Notes: generated by a model from the sequence alone, not told the origin. 52,603 nucleotides of DNA from Bacteroidales bacterium (GCA_015493525.1 WGCY01000020.1:1-52603); one strand, 5' to 3'; numbered from the stretch's first letter, positions 1 to 8,462 are shown. Translations and numbers: made by a program.

Positions 1-788
1 ATACTCACTTCATAAAGTGCCCACAGCGGCACAAAAACCAGCACCTGGCTAAACATATCGGGAGGCGTAATTATGGCTGAGACAATGAGCAGCACAACAA
101 TCATGTATTTACGGTTTTTTTTCAGGAAGTCAGGTGTAAGCACACCTATCTTTGTTAAAAAATAGACGAGGATGGGCAATTCAAAAACAACCCCCACGGC
201 AAAAGTTACCGAAACCACCGAACTGATGTAGGAGCTAAGAGAAATCTGGTTTATTACATCCTGGCTGATGGAATAGTTTCCCAAAAAATTTACCATAAGG
301 GGAACAATGGTAAAATAGCTGAAGACAATACCGATAAGAAAGAGTAAAGTGCTGATCAGAAGTCCGCCCCTGGAATATTTTTTTTCATTCGTGCGCATGG
401 CGGGTTGGACAAAACGCCATATTTCCCAAAGGACGTATGGAAAAGCCAAAATAAATCCTGCCACTGCCGAAATATAAATGTGTGTCAGAAATTGTGCTGA
501 CATTTTAAGGCTGATAATTTTCAAATGCATATCCGGGATACACAGCGAATTGATGGACAACCAATGGCCAAATTTACACAACATCCTGAAGGTGATAAAT
601 TTAGAGCTGCTGGGAGCCAGAATAATTGTATCAAAAATGATGTGCCTGTTTAAAAAAGCAAGGCTTGCCAATACAATGATAACCAGCAGCGAACGAAAGA
701 TATGCCCGCGCAGTTCTTCAAGGTGTTCCCAAAAGGACATCACCTTTTCTTCTTCGGGTGCGTTATTTTTTGTGGTTTGTTCTTCCAT
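1..788 (-). CDS. tatC: Sec-independent protein translocase TatC (3' end cut by window edge)
   Basis: TatC is the polytopic inner-membrane receptor of the twin-arginine translocase, which exports folded proteins. Reading the minus strand from ATG at 788 gives 262 codons open to the window edge, so only a few C-terminal residues are missing from a protein usually 250-280 aa long. The N-terminus carries the family motif FWEHLEELRGHIFRS (cytoplasmic HLEELR box). It is followed by alternating hydrophobic segments and the stretch GVVFELPILVYFL, which matches the conserved F-E/Q-LP segment of TatC. A hairpin terminator lies 23 bases upstream of the start, so the gene begins its own unit or follows a terminated one. 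No TatA/B gene is visible. Identification is by motif reading and is firm. Confidence 0.95.
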   Translation of the reverse strand, partial: MEEQTTKNNAPEEEKVMSFWEHLEELRGHIFRSLLVIIVLASLAFLNRHIIFDTIILAPSSSKFITFRMLCKFGHWLSINSLCIPDMHLKIISLKMSAQFLTHIYISAVAGFILAFPYVLWEIWRFVQPAMRTNEKKYSRGGLLISTLLFLIGIVFSYFTIVPLMVNFLGNYSISQDVINQISLSSYISSVVSVTFAVGVVFELPILVYFLTKIGVLTPDFLKKNRKYMIVVLLIVSAIITPPDMFSQVLVFVPLWALYEVS

Positions 789-810
789 GTGAAAATGAAT
801 GCCCAAAAGT

Positions 811-840
811 AAAAAAACCTCACCATTGGCGAGGTCTTTT
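811..840 (-). terminator. Intrinsic terminator upstream of tatC
   Basis: Arms ACCTCACC (817-824) and GGCGAGGT (828-835) pair over 8 bp with one G-T wobble and a 3-base loop. On the minus strand the hairpin is followed by a run of seven T. It would end minus-strand transcription arriving from the region of the broken ORF at 820-1064, and it overlaps that ORF's stop codon. Confidence 0.7.
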
Positions 841-1064
841 GTAAAAATATGTTTCCTGGAAGCCTTCCTTTTTGAGAATGAACATGTCAGCAGCCGGTTT
901 ACAGGCATAGGTTTCACCGCCACCGGTTTCGGTAAATTTTTTTGAAACCTCAACCGTACCATTCTCAATAAAGACCGCTTACGTTCCATGGCCAAATCGG
1001 GATTAACAAAAAGCTTGTGGCCATCTTTTTCTTTTGTTACCGGAATTATCGGATATTTGTATGG
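820..1064 (-). pseudogene. Possible frameshifted small ORF, unrecognised
   Basis: Two minus-strand frames join into one protein-like reading. Positions 1064-981 read ...EKDGHKLFVNPDLAMER, and 978-820 read AVFIENGTVEVSKKFTETGG... ending QETYFYKRPRQW and a TGA that sits inside the terminator at 811-840. The join at 979-980 needs one extra base. The second half has no start codon of its own. The composition looks coding, and the terminator placed exactly at its end suggests a once-real gene. I do not recognise the family. It could be a genuine pseudogene, an assembly error, or chance; the upstream limit is only where the frame meets a stop at 1065-1067. Confidence 0.35.
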
Positions 1065-1083
1065 TCAAAGAAAAACAAAATTT

Positions 1084-2316
1084 ATGCAGTTTTCATTTTT
1101 TATGGCCCGGCGGTATCTTTTCTCGAAAAAGTCGCACAACCTGATTAACGTGATTTCTCTTGTGTCCATGATTGGGCTCGGCATCGGGACTGCTGCTCTC
1201 ATCGTGGTGCTTTCTGTTTTCAATGGATTTGAAAATGTTATTTCTTCTCTTTATCATAGTTTTAACCCTGATTTTACCATTACGGCAAAAAAGGGCAAGG
1301 TTTTCCAAACTGCACAATTTCCAATAGACAAAATACAACAACTTCCCGGTGTGGCCCAGGTAGTCAGGGTGGTTGAAGAGGATGCGCTTTTCAAATACGG
1401 CGACAAGCAATACATTGGAAAAATTATGGGGCTTTCGCCAAATTATATGAAAGTGAATAAGTTAGATACTATGATGCAGGCGGGGACTTTTGTGTTGCAG
1501 GAAGGAACGGGAAACTTTGCCGTGGTGGGTGCCGGTGTGGCCTGGTTTCTTGGCATCAACACACGCAATGCGCAAAAGCTGCTGACCATACTGGTGCCAC
1601 GGCGGGGGAATGCTTCCTCTTTCAATTTTCAAAACGCATTTGTCCGGAAGGTAATTCCACCGGTGGGGATTTTTTCGGTGCAGCAGGATTTTGACCGGAA
1701 ATATGTGCTGGTACCGCTTCGGTTTGCCCGTAAATTATTGAATTACAGCGATGAAGTAACTTCGTTGCATCTGTTTTTAAAGAAAGGTGCTTCTGCTGAG
1801 AAAATTCAGAAGAAAATTCAGGCCATCGTGGGCCCGGGTTTCCTGGTAAAAAACCGTTTTCAGCAAAATGAAACCCTGTTTAAAATTATGAAGTCGGAAA
1901 AAATGGCCGTTTTTCTTATTCTGGTTTTCATTCTCATTCTCTCCTCCTTTAACATGATTGGTTCCGTTGCCATTCTCATTGTGGAAAAAATGAAAGATCT
2001 TGCCGTGCTGAAAAGTATGGGTGCCGATATGTATACCCTGCGGCAGATCTTTCTCCGCCAGGGAATACTCATCAGTCTGCTGAGTGCTGTTTCGGGATTG
2101 GTTGTGGGCTTTGTTGTTTTGTGGGTGCAGCAGCGTTACGGACTGGTGCAGCTTGGCTCGGGCAATGGCGGTTTTATTATCAATGCCTATCCGGTCCAGA
2201 TGAGATGGCCTGACTTCGTGTATGTGTTTATCACTGTGTTTGTTATCGGTTTTGCTGCTGCCTGGTATCCGGTGCGTTTTCTGTTGAAAGATTACAAAAA
2301 GATTAAACTTGCATAG
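1084..2316 (+). CDS. LolC/LolE-type lipoprotein-releasing ABC permease
   Basis: This is a permease of the FtsX/MacB superfamily, 410 aa. In the Lol system such permeases, with a LolD ATPase, extract outer-membrane lipoproteins from the inner membrane. The start MQFSFFMARRYLFSKKS is typical of Bacteroidetes LolC/E. One TM segment follows (about residues 15-40), then a roughly 230-residue periplasmic domain, then three TM segments near 274-298, 328-350 and 377-398. An in-frame ATG at 988 would add 32 residues with no family character, so I chose 1084. The next gene starts 19 bases downstream, so the two are probably co-transcribed. No ATPase gene lies nearby; it is presumably elsewhere. Whether it is LolC or LolE cannot be decided, because many Bacteroidetes use a single type. 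Confidence 0.85.
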   Translation: MQFSFFMARRYLFSKKSHNLINVISLVSMIGLGIGTAALIVVLSVFNGFENVISSLYHSFNPDFTITAKKGKVFQTAQFPIDKIQQLPGVAQVVRVVEEDALFKYGDKQYIGKIMGLSPNYMKVNKLDTMMQAGTFVLQEGTGNFAVVGAGVAWFLGINTRNAQKLLTILVPRRGNASSFNFQNAFVRKVIPPVGIFSVQQDFDRKYVLVPLRFARKLLNYSDEVTSLHLFLKKGASAEKIQKKIQAIVGPGFLVKNRFQQNETLFKIMKSEKMAVFLILVFILILSSFNMIGSVAILIVEKMKDLAVLKSMGADMYTLRQIFLRQGILISLLSAVSGLVVGFVVLWVQQRYGLVQLGSGNGGFIINAYPVQMRWPDFVYVFITVFVIGFAAAWYPVRFLLKDYKKIKLA

Positions 2317-2335
2317 CCTGTAAATCCCGCAATTT

Positions 2336-4606
2336 GTGAAAAGGAGAGAAAATAACCGGTACATATCAGGAGGGCTGCTCTTTTTCTGGCTGTTCATCAT
2401 TGCCGGACAGATAATGGCTCAGAATGCATCTGTTTTTTCGCTCGTTTCTTCTTCTCCTGACCATGTTGTCGTCCGCTTTACCGGCGAAAAGTTTCATTTT
2501 CAAAATCAACGGACTTCCCGCGGACAGGCACAGGTTATTGCCACCGGGCAGGGCGTCCAGGGCTTGACGGCAAAGGCTCCCATGCTGCCCCATTATGCTG
2601 TTTCATTGTCGCTTCCCAAAGGGGCGAAGATGGTGGTAAAAGTTATTTCTGCCCATTATTATGAAGTAAAAAATATGCTTGTTGCCCCCTCAAGGGGAAA
2701 TGTTTACCGTGGTATAAGGCAGGATTCTCTTCCGTTTGTTTTCGGGAAGGTTTATGACAGCGATACTTTTTATCCGGACAGGTTGTGGGTAGCGGGCTCT
2801 GTTTATGAATTGCGACAAAAAACCGGTCAGGCCCTGAGGCTTTTTCCTTTCCGGTACAATCCCCAAGAAAAGATATTGCGGGTTTATGACAAAATAGTCC
2901 TTGACATAGTTTTTAAAAATGACCGGAAAAATTCTTCCGTAACGCAGCAACCTTTTCCGGCAACAATATTTGATCAGGTCTGCGGGCAACAATTTATAAA
3001 CAATTCTTTCAGCCTTAAGTCAATACGGAAGCAGTCGCTGCCCCCGGGGATGTTAATTATCAGCTATGGCCCTTTTATCCCGTTGCTCAAAAATTTTATC
3101 CAATGGAAGCGAAAGACCGGAATGTCCGTCCGGGTGGCCGATGTTGCCTCCATTGGCAAAACTGCACGGCAAATCAAGGCTTACGTAAAGAAAGTGTACG
3201 AAAATACCGGTGTGGCTTATCTGTTGCTTGTGGGCGATGCCGGGCAGGTACCTCCCGGTAGTGTTGCCGGTAATGCTTCGGACAACGATTATGCCTATGT
3301 GGCCGGCAACGATCATTATCCCGATCTTTTTGTCGGGCGGTTTTCTGCCGATGATTCTGTGGAATTGTCAACCATGCTGCACCGGACACTGGCTTATGAA
3401 AAGGATACACTTTCATGTACGGCATCTTTTACCCGTGCTGTCGGAATTGGTTCCGAAATGGGAACGGGATACCATGACCTCACCGATTATCAGCAGATTA
3501 GGTTTATTGACTCGGCTTATCTCCTTGCTTCTACTTATCGACAGGCCACCGAGTTGTTTGATGGTTCACAGGGCGGCTTTGATGCCGCCGGCGATCCCAC
3601 TGCCGATATGTTGACAGATGCCCTCGAAAAGGGTGCCGGGATTATAAATTATTGCGGGCATGGCAGTACAACCGGTTGGAATACAACGCATTTTGATAAT
3701 GACAAAGTGGATCATCTGAGGAATGTGGGCAGATGGCCTTTTATCATTTCAGTTTCCTGTGCCACCGGCAATTTTGTCCATCAGGATTGCTTTGCCGAGC
3801 ATTGGCTGTGGGCTGCGTATAACGGGAAGCCTGCCGGTGCGGTGGCCGTGCTCATGCCAACCGTTGCCCAAAGCTGGGATCCGCCCATGTGTGGGCAACA
3901 GCAGATGAATGCGCTGCTTGTGGCACCCGGTTCTGTTCATCCTCCCCGCACATTTGCCGCTATTTGCATGGCGGGCTGCATGAAAATGAATGATGAATAT
4001 GGAACGGACGGCTATGAGGTAACGGATACCTGGACGGTTTTCGGAGACCCTTCGCTGGTTGTCAGAACAGCTGTCCCGCAACAGATTATTGCAGATTTTC
4101 CCTCTTCGGTGGATGATACCTGCTCTTCCATTCTTGTTAAGACCAATCTCCGGGGTGGCCGGGTTGCTTTGTATTCCAGGGGAATTATCTATGCCGTTTC
4201 AGCGGTTGATTCCATGGGGATTGCCCGGCTGCCAGTGGATTCTGTTCCTGCCGGAAGACATGCCGGTTTGACCATAACGGCATTCAACCATCATCCGTTT
4301 AGCGGGACAATTTCATGGGAAAGAAATTCTTCCGTTGCTGTGAACAGGGAGAATTATCCGGCTTTAAAAGTATTTCCCAATCCTGCCAGAGAGAAAGTTA
4401 CCCTTTCATTTGTACTCAAAAAAAACAGCCCGGTAGAGATTTCCGTATTCAATCCGGAAGGGAAAAAAATAGAAACACTTCTCCGAAAAGGCCTCTCTTC
4501 CGGCAGGCACCGCTTTTTATGGCATCCGGCAGTGCAGGGAATCTATTTCCTGCAATTAAAAACCGGAGAAATGCGTGTTGTGAAGAAAATGATTATTCTG
4601 AAATAG
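2336..4606 (+). CDS. Secreted C25 (gingipain-like) cysteine peptidase with T9SS sorting domain
   Basis: This is a 756-aa extracellular cysteine protease of clan CD family C25. It starts at GTG 2336, which is the only start giving a full signal peptide (hydrophobic core GLLFFWLFIIAG, cleavage after ...IMAQ). Order: signal peptide, propeptide-like region, C25 catalytic domain (about 234-570), Ig-like segment, T9SS type A C-terminal domain from about 672 (VFPNPAREKVTLSF ... GIYFLQLKTG). The catalytic pair expected for gingipains is present: His442 in NYCGHGS and Cys475 in SVSCATGNF. It follows the LolC/E gene by 19 bases and converges on lepB, with one base between the two stop codons. PorU, the T9SS sortase, is also C25-like but is longer and lacks a sorting domain, so this is a T9SS cargo protein rather than PorU. 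Confidence 0.9.
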   Translation: MKRRENNRYISGGLLFFWLFIIAGQIMAQNASVFSLVSSSPDHVVVRFTGEKFHFQNQRTSRGQAQVIATGQGVQGLTAKAPMLPHYAVSLSLPKGAKMVVKVISAHYYEVKNMLVAPSRGNVYRGIRQDSLPFVFGKVYDSDTFYPDRLWVAGSVYELRQKTGQALRLFPFRYNPQEKILRVYDKIVLDIVFKNDRKNSSVTQQPFPATIFDQVCGQQFINNSFSLKSIRKQSLPPGMLIISYGPFIPLLKNFIQWKRKTGMSVRVADVASIGKTARQIKAYVKKVYENTGVAYLLLVGDAGQVPPGSVAGNASDNDYAYVAGNDHYPDLFVGRFSADDSVELSTMLHRTLAYEKDTLSCTASFTRAVGIGSEMGTGYHDLTDYQQIRFIDSAYLLASTYRQATELFDGSQGGFDAAGDPTADMLTDALEKGAGIINYCGHGSTTGWNTTHFDNDKVDHLRNVGRWPFIISVSCATGNFVHQDCFAEHWLWAAYNGKPAGAVAVLMPTVAQSWDPPMCGQQQMNALLVAPGSVHPPRTFAAICMAGCMKMNDEYGTDGYEVTDTWTVFGDPSLVVRTAVPQQIIADFPSSVDDTCSSILVKTNLRGGRVALYSRGIIYAVSAVDSMGIARLPVDSVPAGRHAGLTITAFNHHPFSGTISWERNSSVAVNRENYPALKVFPNPAREKVTLSFVLKKNSPVEISVFNPEGKKIETLLRKGLSSGRHRFLWHPAVQGIYFLQLKTGEMRVVKKMIILK

Positions 4607-4607
4607 C

Positions 4608-6122
4608 CTATTTGACGAAAGTGAAGAGCCTGTTCCAGCGTATTTTTCCATCTAACCAGCTTTTGTTCGGGTCAAGCGACATCCAGATAAAAACGGCTTT
4701 GCCCTCCACATGGTTTTCCGGAACAAAACCCCAGTAACGTGAGTCGGCTGAGTTGTCGCGGTTGTCGCCCATCATCCAGAAATAGTTCATTTTGAAAGTG
4801 TAATGATTGGCTAATTTCCCATTGATGTAAATTTTTCCGTCCTTAACCTTCAGCTTGTTGCCTTCATAGGTGCGGATAATTCTTTTGTAAAGGGGAAGTA
4901 CTTTCATGTTCAGGGCAACGGTGGCCCCCTTTTTGGGAATATAAATCGGCCCGTAATTGTCGCGGTTCCATTTGTAATCGTTGCTATAGGGAAATATCTC
5001 GGGATCGCGCACGCCCTGTGGGATATTAAAAACTTCAATGCCCTTGACAATGGGAAGCTTTTTGAGCGCATCGCGTGCTTCATCTGTCAGCATGTAAACA
5101 AACCTTCCGGGCATGTTTGTCCGTCCGCCTTCGGTGATGTTCAGCCGGTTGAGGATAATGGGGTTGATGGAGTGCCCATCGGTATAAACGTTGTATTCAA
5201 ATTCTTTCTTTCCCGGGTCGTGGTTCTCTTTCCCGTTGATATACACTTTGCGGCCGATGATTTGCAGCGAATCTCCGGGAAGGCCGATACATCTCTTAAT
5301 GAAATTTTCCTGTTTGTCCACCGGCCGGTAAATGATGTTGCCAAAATCTTTTTTGTCGCTCCAGACTTTTTTACGGCCATATTTTTTTACCAGCGTGTAA
5401 TAGCTGATGTTGCTTTGGAAGCGGGTGGAAACCGTGTCGCCGTCAGGATAATTGAAGACAACCGCATCGTTTCTGTGCACTGTTTCCAGGCCGGGCAAAC
5501 GCCAGTAAGGCAACTCAATCCAGGTGAGATAAGATTTCATATGTTGTGTGAAGGGCATGGTGTGGTGCACAAACGGAAATGACAGCGGTGTGTTGGGCAC
5601 CTTGGGGCCGTAAGCAATTTTACTCACGAAAAGATAATCTCCGACCAGCAGGGATTTCTCCATGGAGGAGGTGGGGATGGTGTAGGCTTCGATAAGAAAA
5701 GTCCGGATGATGGTGGCTGCCACTACGGCAAAAATGATGGCATCGGTCCATTCGCGCGCACCACTCTTTCTCGGCTCTTCACGGGTTTCCGGATCAAGAA
5801 ATTTATTTTCTTTTTGAAAAGCCAGATAAGGGAAATAGAAAAACGGGAAGACGACGGCAAGAAACTGTTCACCGAGGCCGAATTTCCCGAAACATTTGGC
5901 CATTTCCACCAGCATGAGCATGTACATAAATACGTTGATGAAAGGAAACAGCAACAACAGGTACCACCACATCGGCTTTTTGATGATTTTCAGGAAAACG
6001 TACAGGTTATAAAACGGAATGAGTGTTTCCCATCCGCTACGTCCGGCTTTTTCAAATTGAGCCCAGAGGAAGAGGGTGGGAAGCGTAAAAGAAAGCGGAA
6101 TAAAAATAAGTAATTCAATCAT
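4608..6122 (-). CDS. lepB: Signal peptidase I with N-terminal membrane extension
   Basis: Type I signal peptidase (S26) cleaves Sec signal peptides at the inner-membrane outer face. The 504 aa include the catalytic Ser153 in IPTSSMEKSLLVGDYLF, the general-base Lys276 in FIKRCIGLPGDSLQ, and the C-terminal box MMGDNRDNSADSRYWG. Ahead of the S26 domain are about 120 residues with several hydrophobic segments (FIPLSFTLPTLFLW, MWWYLLLLFPFINVF, VVFPFFYFPYLAFQ). This resembles the small TM domain found in front of LepB in many Bacteroidetes. The enzyme anchor TM is at about 128-145. It is convergent with the C25 peptidase gene. Start chosen at the first ATG, which begins directly in the first TM segment. 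Confidence 0.93.
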   Translation of the reverse strand: MIELLIFIPLSFTLPTLFLWAQFEKAGRSGWETLIPFYNLYVFLKIIKKPMWWYLLLLFPFINVFMYMLMLVEMAKCFGKFGLGEQFLAVVFPFFYFPYLAFQKENKFLDPETREEPRKSGAREWTDAIIFAVVAATIIRTFLIEAYTIPTSSMEKSLLVGDYLFVSKIAYGPKVPNTPLSFPFVHHTMPFTQHMKSYLTWIELPYWRLPGLETVHRNDAVVFNYPDGDTVSTRFQSNISYYTLVKKYGRKKVWSDKKDFGNIIYRPVDKQENFIKRCIGLPGDSLQIIGRKVYINGKENHDPGKKEFEYNVYTDGHSINPIILNRLNITEGGRTNMPGRFVYMLTDEARDALKKLPIVKGIEVFNIPQGVRDPEIFPYSNDYKWNRDNYGPIYIPKKGATVALNMKVLPLYKRIIRTYEGNKLKVKDGKIYINGKLANHYTFKMNYFWMMGDNRDNSADSRYWGFVPENHVEGKAVFIWMSLDPNKSWLDGKIRWNRLFTFVK

Positions 6123-6145
6123 TTGCCCATGTTTTTTTGATGCCG

Positions 6146-6152
6146 CAAAGTA
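6146..6152 (-). promoter_or_regulatory. Possible lepB promoter -7 box
   Basis: Minus-strand TACTTTG, one base short of the Bacteroidetes -7 consensus TAnnTTTG, lies 24 bases upstream of the lepB start. No clear -33 TTTG was found at the expected spacing, so support is modest. Confidence 0.3.
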
Positions 6153-6303
6153 CTAAAATTGTGGTTCGGCAGCCGTTAATGTTTGTTAATTGTAATCAGG
6201 TGCAAAGCTAAAATAAAAACAGGTATCTGGGGAGGCTGCTTTTGCAAATGGGCTAAATCCTATTTTAGTGCACCATAGTTTAAGAAATAAGGAATTATTT
6301 GAT

Positions 6304-6538
6304 GTCCCGTTAGGGACTAAATATTTCTAGAAAAAAGCAAAACAAACGCTTAGTCCCGTTAGGGACGATATGTTAATAAATGTCTTTCAGCAGGTATCTG
6401 CCATCGTAATCAATTTCAAATTTGTCTAATAATTCCGGCGGGCATTCCTCTCTAATTGATTTCTTTAATATTCCGTCCCTGACGGGACTGGTCAGGAACA
6501 GAAAAAATTTGCTATTAATATTTAGTCCCTAACGGGAC
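6304..6538. repeat. MITE-like element bounded by inverted repeats of GTCCCGTTAGGGAC
   Basis: Four copies of the near-palindrome GTCCCGTTAGGGAC lie in the lepB-apbE gap: 6304-6317 and 6353-6366 forward, 6475-6488 (GTCCCTGACGGGAC, one change) and 6525-6538 reversed. The outermost two extend inward as an exact 22-bp inverted repeat (the 14-mer plus TAAATATT), so the block has the shape of a small non-autonomous mobile element of about 235 bp. The centre holds a protein-like ORF fragment at 6373-6525. No target-site duplication was evident, and no transposase is present in the window. Confidence 0.6.
6373..6525 (-). pseudogene. Protein-like ORF fragment inside the repeat element
   Basis: Minus-strand frame open for 50 codons between stops, without an ATG, reading through the 6475-6488 palindrome as TSPVRDG and ending EECPPELLDKFEIDYDGRY...DIY before TAA at 6375-6373. 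The C-terminal half has normal coding composition, while the first part is encoded by the repeat itself. It could be the degraded 3' end of a gene captured by the element, or a chance frame. The family is not recognised. Confidence 0.25.
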
Positions 6539-6620
6539 TTAGTAACTTGAGTTCAAGATAAGGCTTACATACAGAAAGCCTGCAAATATTTATAATAGGA
6601 TAATTTTTGCCAAAAGCCGG

Positions 6621-6649
6621 TTTGGTTTGACGAAAATGTATTTATTTTG
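6621..6649 (+). promoter_or_regulatory. Putative apbE promoter (-33 TTTG / -7 TATTTTG)
   Basis: TTTG at 6621-6624, an 18-base spacer and TATTTTG at 6643-6649 approximate the Bacteroidetes promoter TTTG-N19-TAnnTTTG. The apbE start at 6686 would leave a leader of about 30 bases. Confidence 0.4.
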
Positions 6650-6685
6650 TTGTGCCCAATGCAAAGGCCGTTATATCCAAATGCC

Positions 6686-7711
6686 ATGAAAAAAATTATG
6701 CGTTCAGTGTCCGCTATTGTTTTGATATTCACGATGTTTCTTGTATCGTGTTCCCCGAAAAAACAAATTCTGCCGGTCCATTTGAAAGGGGAAGCGCAGG
6801 GCACTTATTACAACATGGTTTACTACGACGCGCTGCAACGTGATTTACATCCCCAGGTTGACTCTATTCTTAAGGCTTTTGACCGGTCGGTTTCTTTGTG
6901 GGTGCCCAATTCCATTTTGTCGCGCATAAACCGGAATGATACCGGAGTAGTATTGGATGATAACTTTATCGGCAATTTCAAAGATTCACAGTTGGTAAGC
7001 AGGGCCACTGAGGGTGCTTTTGACATGACTGTCGGCCCGCTGGTGGAAGTCTGGGGCTTTGGCTTTGAAAGTCGCGAAAAGGTGGGAAAACATATCGTTG
7101 ACAGTTTGTTGCCTTTGGTGGGCTATAAAAAGATAAAACTTGTTGATGGAAAGGTTGTTAAAGCCGATCCGCGCATGCAAATTGATTTTAACGGTATTGC
7201 ACAGGGCTATTCCGACGATGTGGTCGGGAAATTTTTCGACAGCCTTGGCATCCATAACTACCTTGTTGATATTGGTGGCGAAGTGAAAGCAAAAGGGCAA
7301 AAGCCCGATGGGTCTTCCTGGCGTGTGGGAATTGAGAAACCTGCTGCCGACAAAGATTCGCCACGCATCCTGAAAGCTGTTATTGCCCTGAAAAACATGT
7401 CAGTGGCGACTTCCGGGAGCTATCGAAAATATTATGTTGAAAATGGAATGCGCTATTCGCATACCATTGACCCCAAGACCGGATATCCTGTACAACATTC
7501 GCTGTTGAGTGTCTCGGTTTTGGCAAAAAATACAGCACTCGCTGATGCGTATGCCACCGCTTTCATGGTGATGGGTTATAAAAAATCGCGTGCTTTTGTG
7601 GAAAGCCATCCCGGCCTGGAGGCTTTTTTTATCTGGTCGGCCAAAGACAAAAGTTTTAAAAATTATGCTACACCGGGTTTTAAAAGATTGATAATTGAGC
7701 AATTCAATTGA
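6686..7711 (+). CDS. apbE: FAD:protein FMN transferase, lipoprotein
   Basis: ApbE covalently attaches FMN from FAD to Thr/Ser of target proteins such as NqrB/NqrC and RnfD/RnfG. The chosen start MKKIMRSVSAI gives a lipoprotein signal with lipobox FLVSC (Cys22), so the protein is anchored facing the periplasm. An earlier in-frame ATG at 6647 would lengthen the N-terminus unnaturally and overlaps the predicted promoter. Family motifs seen: EAQGTYYN near the N-terminus, FDMTVGPLVEVWGFG, IDFNGIAQGYSDD, SHTIDPKTGYPV, and the Mg-binding Asp in TALADAYATAF. At 341 aa it is of normal size. No nqr or rnf genes are adjacent in this window, so its substrate cannot be deduced from context. Confidence 0.93.
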   Translation: MKKIMRSVSAIVLIFTMFLVSCSPKKQILPVHLKGEAQGTYYNMVYYDALQRDLHPQVDSILKAFDRSVSLWVPNSILSRINRNDTGVVLDDNFIGNFKDSQLVSRATEGAFDMTVGPLVEVWGFGFESREKVGKHIVDSLLPLVGYKKIKLVDGKVVKADPRMQIDFNGIAQGYSDDVVGKFFDSLGIHNYLVDIGGEVKAKGQKPDGSSWRVGIEKPAADKDSPRILKAVIALKNMSVATSGSYRKYYVENGMRYSHTIDPKTGYPVQHSLLSVSVLAKNTALADAYATAFMVMGYKKSRAFVESHPGLEAFFIWSAKDKSFKNYATPGFKRLIIEQFN

Positions 7712-7740
7712 CTTTCGGTATCAGATATTAGAAAAATGCT

Positions 7741-7748
7741 TATTTTTG
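7741..7748 (+). promoter_or_regulatory. -7 box for the 7770 gene
   Basis: TATTTTTG fits TAnnTTTG exactly and lies 21 bases before the ATG at 7770. The -33 element is unclear. Confidence 0.45.
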
Positions 7749-7769
7749 AAAACTAAAAATAACTAACTT

Positions 7770-8204
7770 ATGAAAAAAGGAATTCTATTTATTGTCTTGC
7801 TGCTGAGTGGATTGTTGCTAAAGGCGCAGGATTCGACAAAAACAGATTTGGCCATTTCCAAGATTCTGGTTAGTAAGGATATTTCCACGGTTAAAGATGC
7901 CCTGACCAATTTGGGGCTGACGTTTCAAATGATCAAAGAAAAATCCCATAAGGCTTCCGCTTTTGTAGAGGGAAGTAAAAACAATATGAAAAAATGGGAA
8001 TTTGCCATGAAACGTGGTGTTGCCAAGGGCACAAAAAGAATTACCGATATTCTTATTACCTACGACATGAAAAACGGGGGAGACTACTTTGATTTGAAAC
8101 GCTATGGCGAACCCCAGAAAAAAGGAGAAGTCAGCGGCAAAAAGGTTAAGTATAAGCTGTCGGAGGGCAAAGAAACCAGCACGCTGGAAGTAAGTGCAAA
8201 ATAG
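7770..8204 (+). CDS. Small secreted protein of unknown function
   Basis: A 144-aa protein with a clear Sec signal peptide (MKKGILFIVLLLSGLLLKAQ, cleavage before D) and therefore periplasmic or exported. The mature part is lysine-rich and basic, with alternating charged and beta-prone stretches such as RITDILITYDMKNGGDYFDL and a C-terminal KVKYKLSEGKETSTLEV. There is no Cys in the mature region and no sorting domain. I do not recognise a named family. It has its own promoter box 21 bases upstream and converges with the small gene at 8214-8462, so it is probably monocistronic. Confidence 0.75.
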   Translation: MKKGILFIVLLLSGLLLKAQDSTKTDLAISKILVSKDISTVKDALTNLGLTFQMIKEKSHKASAFVEGSKNNMKKWEFAMKRGVAKGTKRITDILITYDMKNGGDYFDLKRYGEPQKKGEVSGKKVKYKLSEGKETSTLEVSAK

Positions 8205-8213
8205 TTTCTGTTT

Positions 8214-8462
8214 TTAAAACATATCCAGCGTTTTATTGCCCGTACTCTCGTTAAAAATATCGAGTTGGTTTGCGGTGGCATAATATTTCCGGGGAACCTC
8301 TTCGGAGAAATTATCGGTGTAATTTCTGATGCTTTTTTTGATGAGCTTTATGGGGGTGGTTTTTCGTGCCCGACAATAGTTTTTCAGTGATTTCATCTGT
8401 TTTGCCGAAAGCTTGAAACGCACTTCTTTGTATTTGTTTTTTTTCCTGTTTAACTTTCCCAT
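8214..8462 (-). CDS. Small basic protein with ribbon-helix-helix-like sequence
   Basis: An 82-aa protein. Residues about 12-48 (KEVRFKLSAKQMKSLKNYC ... LIKKSIRNY) have the pattern of a ribbon-helix-helix DNA-binding domain: a short beta strand with alternating hydrophobics, a helix, a turn, and a second helix ending in an Arg/Tyr-rich edge. The lysine-rich N-terminus fits nucleic-acid binding. The tail NQLDIFNESTGNKTLDMF is hydrophilic. No toxin partner is adjacent, so it is not obviously an antitoxin. It ends 9 bases from the convergent secreted-protein gene. The domain call is my inference from pattern. Confidence 0.6.
   Translation of the reverse strand: MGKLNRKKNKYKEVRFKLSAKQMKSLKNYCRARKTTPIKLIKKSIRNYTDNFSEEVPRKYYATANQLDIFNESTGNKTLDMF

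Noticed and set aside
988-1083. Upstream in-frame extension of the LolC/E gene (MAKSGLTKSLW...)
   Set aside because: The 32 added residues have no family character and overlap the putative minus-strand ORF. MQFSFFMARRYLFSKKS at 1084 is the normal start.
1777-2400. 207-codon minus-strand ORF
   Set aside because: Antisense shadow of the LolC/E gene; low-complexity N/H-rich translation with no domain.
2336-4606. C25 protein as the T9SS sortase PorU
   Set aside because: PorU is longer and lacks a C-terminal sorting domain. This protein ends in a T9SS type A domain and is therefore a secreted cargo.
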